Source: Paenisporosarcina quisquiliarum_A (GTDB lineage: Bacteria > Bacillota > Bacilli > Bacillales_A > Planococcaceae). From it: 64,000 bases of DNA. The stretch's first letter is position 1. The number at the start of each line of letters is the position of its first letter. Under the pieces are notes generated by a model. The model saw only the letters and a program-made list of their open reading frames with translations, did not search any database and was not told the DNA's origin. Both the position numbers and the translations under genes were made by a program. The stretch is from contig NZ_JBHZRU010000008.1 in NCBI RefSeq assembly GCF_043641925.1, positions 62,001 through 126,000 of the forward strand. The letters run 5' to 3'. Positions 35,344-43,175 of the stretch are shown piece by piece.

Positions 35344-36630
35344 TTACAAGTCTTCAGTGAATTTTCGATTTTCTTTTAATGCTAAATATTCATTTGCTTT
35401 TTTATATTGTATTGCTGCTTTTTTGTATTTTTTGTTTTCCAAATAATATTCGGCAAGTTTTAAGCTATATTTATGAGAATACCTAAATTCTTTATGATGT
35501 TCGAAAGTATTAATGCATTTTTGCAGTGTTCTTTCAAAATTGTCACCATCACCATAAATTGCTTGATAACATAGGAAATGTGGCTCTCTAAATTTCAATG
35601 TTGGATCGGAAGAGTTTTTACACAAAGAAATACCTTTTTGACACCATTCAATGACAGAAGTGTAATCTCTCTTTTTTGCAAATTCAATAATCAGTGCCAC
35701 CATACTTGTTGCAGTATTCAAGTCTTTACTACTCAGAGCGATACATGAAAGATAATTAGTAATCGCAGATGTTGAATTTCCTTGTAGTGTAGCAATTGCT
35801 CCAATATTGTAATGCAGAAGTGAAAGGTGATTCTTATGATTCATTATTAATGCCTTATTTTGAGCTAATTTAAGTACTGATAATGCTTGTTCATAGTTCT
35901 GTGAATTTTTGTATGCGATAGATAATACAATATAAGCTTCAATGGAGCGTGTATTGTAAAAATTTTTATCAAAGAAAATAATAGAATGCTTTGTGAACTC
36001 GATTGCAGAAACATACCGGTGTAAATCAAGATATACAAGTCCTAAAGCATACTCCATATCTGCAATTTCCCAAGCTTTACATTTAATATTTGGCATTATT
36101 TTTATAGCTTTTTGAAAATTTTCTAAAGATGACTCTAAATCATCTTCAATATATTTTATAAATCCTACATTAATATAAAAAGTGAATTGTTGCTGATAAT
36201 TGAAATGACCTCTTAATTCGGAAAGGGCGAACAATATATTTTTTGTTGGAAATTGGATACCATGTGATATTAAATTTAGTCTTAAAACCATTAACTGAAA
36301 ATCATAAAAAAGTGTCACATCTGAAAAATTGACAGGTTTTTGAATTAACTCTTTGAGTAAGAGCGATGTTTTTTCTCGATCTTTAAATAGAATGGCTTCT
36401 TTGTACTCACTTTGTACATTGGAAATAAACTCTGATTCAGGCATATCAAATGGGGAGATGTTTAATTTAAGTTTATTTACGATCATCTCTATTATTTCTC
36501 CACTTGGCACAATCGAATTATTTTCAATTCTACTTAAGTAAGAAGGCTGACATATCCCTTCCGCTAAAGTGACTTGCTTCATATCTTGTTTAAGTCGTTC
36601 GAATTTAATAATGTGCCCATAAATATCCAT
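35344..36630 (-). CDS. RRNPP-type HTH-TPR receptor, paralogue 4 (orphan)
   Basis: This is 428 aa when read from the ATG at 36630, chosen because it aligns with the MN-x-x-GHIIKFER start of the paralogues and has GGAG at the right distance; six codons further upstream an extra ATG is in frame. The HTH has the variant GICQPSYLSRIENNSIVPSG, with Gln where most copies have Thr. TPR repeats include DLESSLENFQKAIKI and YVSAIEFTKHSIIFF, with the end KYKKAAIQYKKANEYLA. It begins 30 bases after paralogue 3 and is followed 31 bases later by paralogue 5. Confidence 0.83.
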   Translation of the reverse strand: MDIYGHIIKFERLKQDMKQVTLAEGICQPSYLSRIENNSIVPSGEIIEMIVNKLKLNISPFDMPESEFISNVQSEYKEAILFKDREKTSLLLKELIQKPVNFSDVTLFYDFQLMVLRLNLISHGIQFPTKNILFALSELRGHFNYQQQFTFYINVGFIKYIEDDLESSLENFQKAIKIMPNIKCKAWEIADMEYALGLVYLDLHRYVSAIEFTKHSIIFFDKNFYNTRSIEAYIVLSIAYKNSQNYEQALSVLKLAQNKALIMNHKNHLSLLHYNIGAIATLQGNSTSAITNYLSCIALSSKDLNTATSMVALIIEFAKKRDYTSVIEWCQKGISLCKNSSDPTLKFREPHFLCYQAIYGDGDNFERTLQKCINTFEHHKEFRYSHKYSLKLAEYYLENKKYKKAAIQYKKANEYLALKENRKFTEDL

Positions 36631-36660
36631 TTTAATATCTCCGATCATCTAAGAAACAAT

Positions 36661-37950
36661 TCAAATTTCTTCTTTAAACTTTCTTTTCTCTCTTAATGAT
36701 AGATATGAGTTTGCTTTCGAATAATACTTGGCAGCTTTTTGATATTTTTTTTCCCTATGTAGAAGGGACGCGAGTTTAATTGAATATTTGTAAGCATGTC
36801 TATAATCATTGTGTTTTGCAAAATATTTTATGAGTGATTCTAAAGGTATTTTTATGTTATCTGAGTTAGTGGATTGCGATTGATAGTATTTCAAATGAAA
36901 ATAATATGGCTCTATCTCATCAGAAGGATGAGTATCGTAAATTTTGATTCCCAGATCACTCCATTTGATGACTTCATCTCTATTATTCATCTTTGAGGTC
37001 TCAAGAACAATACTATAGATGTAACGGATTCTCACAGCAGGATCCTCGGAAAGATTCATACTATTTATATATGCTTGTGTTGCTTTCAAATGGTCTTTAT
37101 TTAAGGCATAAATGGATGCTAAATTAAAATAAATTATGGGTAGTAAATAATCTTCCACATTTGATAATTTTGCTAATTTTTCCGCAAGTAAAAGTGTTTC
37201 TCTACCTTCAATTAAATTCATTGATCTTCTATGAATGAGAGCAATTATGATATAGCATTCCGTAGCACGAGTGTATAAAAATTCTTTCGTATAATACTTA
37301 AGTGCTTCATTCATGTATTCCTTAGAAGCAACTAATTTTTCTTGATGAAAACAAATCAGTCCAATTAAATAATTAAAATCAGCTACTTCACAATTATCTA
37401 CATTACAATTTTTTAAATAATCTTGAGCTTTTTCAAAAGCGTCAAATGTAGGTTCATATTCGAATTTGTAAAAATGATAGTAACCGATACATGTATTTAG
37501 TTGAAATAGCTGGTATGAGTCAAAGTCATCCGAGAATTTTGCGATTGTCGATATAAAATTTAACGTATCTTCTTCAATATAAAATGTCAGTACCTTTAGC
37601 CTAAAATACATTAGTAGAAAACTATAATAGAATGACGGATTTGAAAAAGGATATCCTTCTATAGTTAATTTTTCTAATACTAAAGTTGTTTTTTCTTTAT
37701 CCTTCGTTTTTAAAGCATCAAAATATAAATCTCTAAACTTAAGTAAATATTCTTCTTCCGTCATGTCTTTATTATTGAACTTTAGCGACAATCTCTTAAA
37801 CAGCAGCCCCAAAATTTCCTCACTCGGCACAATCGAATTACTTTCAATCTTACTTAAATAAGACGGGGTACAGATCCCATCAGAAAGTTGGACTTGTTTG
37901 ATGTTTTGTCTTATTCGTTCGAATTTAATGATGTGGCCGAATGTGTTCAT
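36661..37950 (-). CDS. RRNPP-type HTH-TPR receptor, paralogue 3 (orphan)
   Basis: This is a 429-aa protein. The HTH half (KFERIRQNIKQVQLSDGI, then CTPSYLSKIESNSIVPSEE) is almost identical to that of paralogue 2 at DNA level over roughly 70 bases, whereas the TPR half is clearly diverged. TPR helices include EYEPTFDAFEKAQDYL, KLVASKEYMNEALKYY and HLKATQAYINSMNL; the end is KYQKAAKYYSKANSYL. AGGGG lies seven bases before the ATG. It is 27 bases after paralogue 2. No peptide gene follows. Confidence 0.84.
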   Translation of the reverse strand: MNTFGHIIKFERIRQNIKQVQLSDGICTPSYLSKIESNSIVPSEEILGLLFKRLSLKFNNKDMTEEEYLLKFRDLYFDALKTKDKEKTTLVLEKLTIEGYPFSNPSFYYSFLLMYFRLKVLTFYIEEDTLNFISTIAKFSDDFDSYQLFQLNTCIGYYHFYKFEYEPTFDAFEKAQDYLKNCNVDNCEVADFNYLIGLICFHQEKLVASKEYMNEALKYYTKEFLYTRATECYIIIALIHRRSMNLIEGRETLLLAEKLAKLSNVEDYLLPIIYFNLASIYALNKDHLKATQAYINSMNLSEDPAVRIRYIYSIVLETSKMNNRDEVIKWSDLGIKIYDTHPSDEIEPYYFHLKYYQSQSTNSDNIKIPLESLIKYFAKHNDYRHAYKYSIKLASLLHREKKYQKAAKYYSKANSYLSLREKRKFKEEI

Positions 37951-37977
37951 AATGTAACCCCTAAAGTAGAACTGAAT

Positions 37978-39264
37978 TTATATCTCCTCAGTAAATCTAC
38001 GATTTTCCTTTTTAGCTAAATAGACAGTCGCCAATTGATAATAATTGGTGGCTTTTTTATATTTACCTGCAGCATAAAAATATTTAGCTATTAGCATGGC
38101 ATATTTATTGGCATGTCGGTAATCTTTAGTTTTATCAAAATATTGAATAGCTTCTGTTACAATATCTTCGAATTTATCGAAATTAGAATGTAAAGATAAA
38201 TGAATTTTAAAGTGATAATCCAGACCCTTTGCAAGCTCATCGGGATCCAAGGTGAATAATTCTATGCCTTTCTTGCTCCATTTGAGAACTTCATCAATAT
38301 TATTAATCATTGAATTTTGCAAAATAATACAGTAGACCGTCTTCATATAAACGAAGGAATTATGTGTAAGATGAAGACACTTATGATAATAATCAATAGC
38401 TTTAATTATGTTCTTGTTTAAGTTGTAATAGGTAGCCATATTAAAATAAATAAGTGCCAGATTTTCTTTCATATCACCCTCTAATGCAAGATGCTCTGCT
38501 AGCATTAAATATTCAAAATGTTTATCTAAACTTGATGCAACTTGGTATGCAACTGCGGTAGTAATATAAGATTCAACTGAGCGTAAGAGAAGTAATTCCT
38601 TGTTGAAATATGATTGAGCTCTAGAAAGAAAATCTAAAGATACAATGATTTTATTATTATGTAAATTAAATAATCCGTATAGAAAATGAAAATCCGCAGA
38701 TTCACAATCTTCTAAGTTACTTAATCCATGAAATGTTTTTGCTTTTTCTAAAGATTGTAATGCATTATCTCGGTCATTATTGTAATAATGCATATACCCA
38801 TTAAAAGAATGAAAGAGTAGTAGCTGATGTGAATCAAATTTTGACGAAAAATTAGAAATGGAGGATAGGTAAGAAAGCGTATCTGAATTAACTTTTTGTA
38901 CCATAATCTTCAATCTTATTACCATTAAGATATAGGTATAGAAACAACTTTGATTTTTGAAGAGGTAGTGCGTGTTAAGAATTTCTTCAAGCTGTTTGGA
39001 GACCAACATCTTATCTTTGGTTTTAATAGCTTCCAAATAAATGGAGCGTACATAGTCCAAAAATTCATTATCATCTTTTTTTGAACTTGAAAGTTTTATC
39101 GATAATCTCTCAAACAACAGCCCCAATATTTCCTCACTCGGCACAATCGAATTACTTTCAATCTTACTTAAATAAGACGGGGTACAGATCCCATCAGCTA
39201 GCTTCACTTGTTTGATGTTTTGTCTTATTCGTTCAAATTTAATGACGTGTCCGAATGTGTTCAT
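37978..39264 (-). CDS. RRNPP-type HTH-TPR receptor, paralogue 2 (orphan)
   Basis: This is 428 aa from the ATG at 39264, supported by GAGGAG upstream and by alignment to MNTFGH of paralogue 3; a frame extension of 12 codons overlaps paralogue 1 and is unlikely to be translated. The HTH is nearly identical to paralogue 3. The TPR half differs, with DRDNALQSLEKAKTF, KIIVSLDFLSRAQSYF and NIIKAIDYYHKCLHL, and the end KYKKATNYYQLATVYLAK resembles paralogue 5. It starts 20 bases after paralogue 1. Confidence 0.84.
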   Translation of the reverse strand: MNTFGHVIKFERIRQNIKQVKLADGICTPSYLSKIESNSIVPSEEILGLLFERLSIKLSSSKKDDNEFLDYVRSIYLEAIKTKDKMLVSKQLEEILNTHYLFKNQSCFYTYILMVIRLKIMVQKVNSDTLSYLSSISNFSSKFDSHQLLLFHSFNGYMHYYNNDRDNALQSLEKAKTFHGLSNLEDCESADFHFLYGLFNLHNNKIIVSLDFLSRAQSYFNKELLLLRSVESYITTAVAYQVASSLDKHFEYLMLAEHLALEGDMKENLALIYFNMATYYNLNKNIIKAIDYYHKCLHLTHNSFVYMKTVYCIILQNSMINNIDEVLKWSKKGIELFTLDPDELAKGLDYHFKIHLSLHSNFDKFEDIVTEAIQYFDKTKDYRHANKYAMLIAKYFYAAGKYKKATNYYQLATVYLAKKENRRFTEEI

Positions 39265-39284
39265 CCTGATACTCCTCAATGAAT

Positions 39285-40574
39285 CTATAAATCTTCCCAA
39301 AATGTAATGTCTTGTTTTAAAAACAAATAGTCGTTAGATAAGGCGTAGTATTTTGCTGCGTTTTTGTATTTCGTGTTTTCAGTGAAATACTCGGCCAAAA
39401 AGAGTGAATATTTTTGAGCATGTCTGTAATCTTTAACATCTTTAAAAAATTGGATCGCTTTAACCGTTTTACTTTCATACGTACTGGCTTGTTCGCTTCG
39501 TAATTTGTAAACCGTGAAATGGTGATGGTAATTCTCTAGTGAAGAACTAGACTCTGAATTTAAAATGTTCAAGCCCTCGGATGCCCATTTAATAACTTCT
39601 TCTGATCGTCCTAACTTTGAATACTCTTTTATTAAGGAAAAGAGAGGCTGTAGTTTTTGACTCTGTTCTGAACGGATTTCAAGACTCTCTTTGAAATGCT
39701 GAATGGCTTTTTCGAATTCGCCTTTAGTCGATAATAAAGTTCCAAGCCCTTGCTTAATAACAGGAATATGATCGTGTAAATTCATTTGTGTACAGATTTT
39801 TTGTGCCAGTATTAAATTATCATAGGCTTCATCGGTTTTATGAGATTTATCAAGCGCGATGGATAATATCAAATAGCATTCGACTACGCGAGAATTGTAA
39901 AATCCATTTTTGAAAAATTCCAATGCATGTTGAATGTATTCGACAGAAATGACCCATCTCTGATGTGCCAAGTAACACTCTGACAGCAGGTAGTTAAAAT
40001 CTGCTTCTTCCCATGGTTCTAGATTAATAAGGTGATAATACTCAATCGCTTTCTCAAAAGCTTCTAATGAATCCGCATGATTATTTTGATGAGAATAAAA
40101 AATCCCAGCGTTTACGTAATATAAAAAAGACTGATAATCTGTAAAATCAGTCACAAGGTCAGCTAATGGGGCAGTGGGATTAAACCTATTTGCTTGTGTA
40201 TCTGGCAAGATTAGTGACATCCGTAAAAGAACTAATTGATGGGTGTAATAATTTGTAACTTCATGAAAGAGATACTGTTCTTCGTTTAATTCCTGCAACT
40301 TTTCTTGAATAAATGCACGATCTTTATTCATAACCGCTTCAAAATAGATCTTATTTACCTCTTCCAGGTAGCTTTGATCATCTCCATTACTATTTTGAGC
40401 AATCGTTAAATCGAGTCTTTCAAGTAATAAATCCATGACTTCTTGGCTAGGTATAATGGAATTGTTTTCAATTTTGCTTAAGTAGGAAGGCGTGCAAATG
40501 CCTTGTGCCAACGTGATTTGCTTCATATTTCGTTTTAATCTTTCTAACTTTATCACTTGTCCTAAATTCTGCAT
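39285..40574 (-). CDS. RRNPP-type HTH-TPR receptor, paralogue 1 (first of run)
   Basis: This is 429 aa from the ATG at 40574, eight bases after AAGGAG; the GTG three codons upstream lies within the ribosome site. The HTH has KLERLKRNMKQITLAQGI then CTPSYLSKIENNSIIPSQE. TPR repeats include HADSLEAFEKAIEYY, RWVISVEYIQHALEFF and EFEKAIQHFKESLEI, with the end KYKNAAKYYALSNDYLF and FWEDL, most like paralogue 7. It leads the six-gene run. A promoter candidate and a GTTGGGAATG motif lie upstream, and it is divergent from a small membrane-protein gene. Confidence 0.84.
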   Translation of the reverse strand: MQNLGQVIKLERLKRNMKQITLAQGICTPSYLSKIENNSIIPSQEVMDLLLERLDLTIAQNSNGDDQSYLEEVNKIYFEAVMNKDRAFIQEKLQELNEEQYLFHEVTNYYTHQLVLLRMSLILPDTQANRFNPTAPLADLVTDFTDYQSFLYYVNAGIFYSHQNNHADSLEAFEKAIEYYHLINLEPWEEADFNYLLSECYLAHQRWVISVEYIQHALEFFKNGFYNSRVVECYLILSIALDKSHKTDEAYDNLILAQKICTQMNLHDHIPVIKQGLGTLLSTKGEFEKAIQHFKESLEIRSEQSQKLQPLFSLIKEYSKLGRSEEVIKWASEGLNILNSESSSSLENYHHHFTVYKLRSEQASTYESKTVKAIQFFKDVKDYRHAQKYSLFLAEYFTENTKYKNAAKYYALSNDYLFLKQDITFWEDL

Positions 40575-40662
40575 TCGTGGCACTCCTTATGTTGAAATCT
40601 ATTACCATCATATTACTATATGAACGCCGCTAACTAAACAAAAGAATGCTTAGGAAATTTTA

Positions 40663-40691
40663 TTTAAAAATCGTCGATTTTTCATAGTCAA
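40663..40691 (-). promoter_or_regulatory. Candidate promoter of the six-receptor run
   Basis: On the minus strand TTGACT and TTTAAA are separated by 17 bases, about 90 bases before the paralogue 1 start. Confidence 0.5.
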
Positions 40692-40700
40692 ATGTGAAAA

Positions 40701-40710
40701 CATTCCCAAC
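40701..40710 (-). promoter_or_regulatory. GTTGGGAATG motif upstream of the -35
   Basis: This ten-base motif ends nine bases upstream of the candidate -35 of the receptor run, an activator-like position. It shares GTTGGGAA with both arms of the inverted repeat in front of paralogue 7. Confidence 0.4.
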
Positions 40711-40808
40711 ATTTTAGCGAATTTTGTCGCATCTTATCTAGTACTATTATAAGAGTGAACGGTATACACAACCGTGCAACTAGATTTCCGATGATAAGGG
40801 GAAGGAAT

Positions 40809-41018
40809 ATGAAAATAATCGTATTGATGATTGTCATACTAGTGATAGCACTTGTATTACTTCAACGAAATCATGGTTTGCCCAAACCGATACAAGTAGT
40901 TACAATCACTTTTTTTATAACAATCACCGTATATGGATGTTTTACTATTTTTTCAGTCTGTTGTCGCTATTTGCCAGTTGTCATGAAGTACATCAGTCCT
41001 GATGTGATTCAGTTTTAA
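40809..41018 (+). CDS. Small two-helix membrane protein
   Basis: This is 69 aa from the ATG at 40809, with GGGGAAGG upstream; an earlier in-frame ATG lacks a ribosome site. It has two hydrophobic helices, MKIIVLMIVILVIALVLL and VVTITFFITITVYGCFTIF, joined by a short basic loop. I do not recognise the family. It is divergent from the six-receptor run and shares its 234-base control region, so it may be a target of those receptors. A terminator follows. Confidence 0.6.
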   Translation: MKIIVLMIVILVIALVLLQRNHGLPKPIQVVTITFFITITVYGCFTIFSVCCRYLPVVMKYISPDVIQF

Positions 41019-41042
41019 CGTCAAATTAGTATTTACTTTTTG

Positions 41043-41070
41043 GGATAGGGCCTGCCTATCCTCTTTTTTT
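41043..41070 (+). terminator. Terminator after the small membrane protein
   Basis: GGATAGG pairs with CCTATCC and is followed by a T8-rich run. Confidence 0.85.
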
Positions 41071-41075
41071 TGCCC

Positions 41076-41105
41076 AAAACAAAAAGCGCCCATTAGGACG
41101 CTTTC
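41076..41105 (-). terminator. Terminator after the FAD-Rieske gene
   Basis: On the minus strand GAAAGCGTCC pairs with GGGCGCTTTT and a T-rich tract follows, within ten bases of the gene end. Confidence 0.75.
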
Positions 41106-41112
41106 ACTAAAC

Positions 41113-42663
41113 TTACTTATTTTCCTCTTTAAGGTGTTGAACGTGAAGAGGTTCAACCGCTGGACCTTCGAGTACTTCTCCAGTATACGAAAAACGTGAT
41201 CCATGACATGGACAATCCCAAGAGCGCTCGGCATCATTCCAATTTACGTCACACCCCATATGTGTACAGGTCGGTTTCACCAAGTGAACTTTTCCTTGAT
41301 GATCTTTATAGGCACCGGTTTTGTGATGATCAATCATCACGATTTTACCTTCATCGATTTGTAGCTCTTCTAACATGTTAGAAGGTCTAGTCACTTTCCC
41401 TTTGATTAACTCTAATGCAACATTTGAATTTTCTTTTATAAAGTTCTTCGCATCTTCCGGTTTTAATTTCGAGCGGGTTGGATCAAATAATTCTTGATAT
41501 GGATTTGGTTTGTTCAAACATAAGTCTTTTAATAAATAGGCTGCGTTTGTCCCATTTGTCATTCCCCATTTATCAAAACCAGTAGCAACGAAGATGTTGG
41601 ACATTCCTGTCATTGCTTTTCCGATGTAAGGGACTTGATCCAGTGTAGCTAAATCTTGTGCTGACCAATGATAGTCAATGGATTCGACAGCAAAATGTTG
41701 TTTAGCAAAATTGGCTAATGTTTCGTAAGATTTACTTGTTTCTACTTTGTTTTGTCCCGTTTTGTGACCTTCACCACCAACTAAAATATAGGTTTCTCCC
41801 TGAGGTCCTTGAGCAGTACGAATAGAACGAGTCGGTTTTTCTACATTGATATACATGCCATTTAACTTAGTCTCTGTCACTTTTGCACAAACGACATATG
41901 ATCTGTTTGGCGCGAGTCTTGAAAAATAGAGTCCGTCTTCATCATTAAAAGGAAAGTGACTGGTAACTAACAGTTGTTTTGCTTCCATTTCATATCCGTT
42001 TTTTAATGTTACGGTTACTGTATCTCCATTCTTAACCTTCATTGCTCTCGTGTTTTCATAAAATGTCACACCTAACTTTTTAGCTTCTTCCACTAATGCA
42101 GCGACATATTTCACGGGGTGGAATTGTGCTTGGTTAGACATCGACAACGTTTCTTCGACTGAGAAAGGAAGACTCGGTATTGCACTTGATAAGTCACCAG
42201 GAATTTCTAATGTGTCATAGGCTTGTTTTTCTTCACGCAATAACTGTTTGCCTTCTTCAAATTCAGCGTATAAAATAGCATCTCGTTGTTCTAAATCACA
42301 ATCAATCGACAGTAATTGAACTAAGTTCCGTATGTTGTCTAAGGCTTCTTGATTCGCTTGATAATATAGTTTTGCCTTTTCCTCTCCAAAATTTTTGATG
42401 AGCTGATGATAAATCGGTCCATGTTGAGCCGTTACTTTAGCTGTGGTAAAACCAGTCGTGCCACTCGCAATGCTACTACCTTCAATAACCGTGACATTAG
42501 CTCCTTCTTTTGCTAATAAATAAGCTGCAGTTACACCTACAATACCTGCTCCAACAATCAAAATGTCAGTTGATACATTCGATTCAACTGAAGAATAGAC
42601 AGCTTGACTTTGTTTTTCTCTCCAATACGATTTTGGAATATGCGGCAACTCAAAAGAATTCAT
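41113..42663 (-). CDS. yhfW: FAD-dependent oxidoreductase with C-terminal Rieske domain (YhfW-like)
   Basis: This is a 516-aa fusion. The N-terminal DAO-type FAD domain shows ILIVGAGIVGVTAAYLLAKEG near residue 35 (read as the GAGIVG dinucleotide motif) and GTTGFTTAKVTAQHG. The last 90 residues form a Rieske [2Fe-2S] domain with CTHMGC and CPCHGSRFSYTGE ligands. B. subtilis YhfW has the same architecture and length. It probably moves electrons from an amine or similar donor to an acceptor; the substrate is unknown. It stands alone and is followed by its own terminator. Confidence 0.88.
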   Translation of the reverse strand: MNSFELPHIPKSYWREKQSQAVYSSVESNVSTDILIVGAGIVGVTAAYLLAKEGANVTVIEGSSIASGTTGFTTAKVTAQHGPIYHQLIKNFGEEKAKLYYQANQEALDNIRNLVQLLSIDCDLEQRDAILYAEFEEGKQLLREEKQAYDTLEIPGDLSSAIPSLPFSVEETLSMSNQAQFHPVKYVAALVEEAKKLGVTFYENTRAMKVKNGDTVTVTLKNGYEMEAKQLLVTSHFPFNDEDGLYFSRLAPNRSYVVCAKVTETKLNGMYINVEKPTRSIRTAQGPQGETYILVGGEGHKTGQNKVETSKSYETLANFAKQHFAVESIDYHWSAQDLATLDQVPYIGKAMTGMSNIFVATGFDKWGMTNGTNAAYLLKDLCLNKPNPYQELFDPTRSKLKPEDAKNFIKENSNVALELIKGKVTRPSNMLEELQIDEGKIVMIDHHKTGAYKDHQGKVHLVKPTCTHMGCDVNWNDAERSWDCPCHGSRFSYTGEVLEGPAVEPLHVQHLKEENK

Positions 42664-42736
42664 GTAAAAACCTCCCGCTCTTTATTTCCTCATCTTTACC
42701 CTAAACAGAAAAAATAATCACTTTGGGTTCGAAATC

Positions 42737-43036
42737 TTATGAAATGGCGTCGGTTATCCCGGAAATCTCATCAATAATCAAAAATACACCAAGTAGTATA
42801 GGAAGAAGACAAACGATCAATAAAACTGAACGTATAAACCAATTCGGTAATTTTTCATGAAATAAAGCTATTAAAATGATGACGATAAAAAAGAGAAGAA
42901 TTGAGAAAATCCCATCAAACGAAGGTGTGTCGATATAATTTACATCTAATTTTTTCCGATCGAATTTGAATATTAAATAGTAGATTCCAATGAATCCTAC
43001 TAAAATGAGGCTCATTCCTAATACAATCCAAATCAT
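42737..43036 (-). CDS. Small multi-pass membrane protein, unknown
   Basis: This is 99 aa from the ATG at 43036, with GGAGGG six bases upstream; the 11-codon extension before it overlaps that ribosome site. Three hydrophobic helices are visible: MIWIVLGMSLILVGFIGIYY, GIFSILLFFIVIILIALF and the C-terminal VLLIVCLLPILLGVFLII. I do not recognise the family. It lies between yhfW and the divergent S9 peptidase gene. Confidence 0.6.
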   Translation of the reverse strand: MIWIVLGMSLILVGFIGIYYLIFKFDRKKLDVNYIDTPSFDGIFSILLFFIVIILIALFHEKLPNWFIRSVLLIVCLLPILLGVFLIIDEISGITDAIS

Positions 43037-43175
43037 GTTGTACCCTCCAATAGTTCCTCTTACAAACATACTTCAGACGTATCAAGAAAACGACAGGAAA
43101 TTCATGCTAAAAATTAAAGGGAATTTAATACGGTTGTCGAAATAGATAGAGGACTAGATTTAAGGGGGAAAAACC

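Noticed and set aside
32604..39285. Peptide genes hidden between the six packed receptors
   Set aside because: Gaps are 12-41 bases and contain only ribosome sites; the longest small frame is a few codons.
30670..40583. Prophage arbitrium (aimR) module
   Set aside because: No phage genes surround the locus and the proteins carry a classical XRE HTH at NprR length; aimR layout is not matched.
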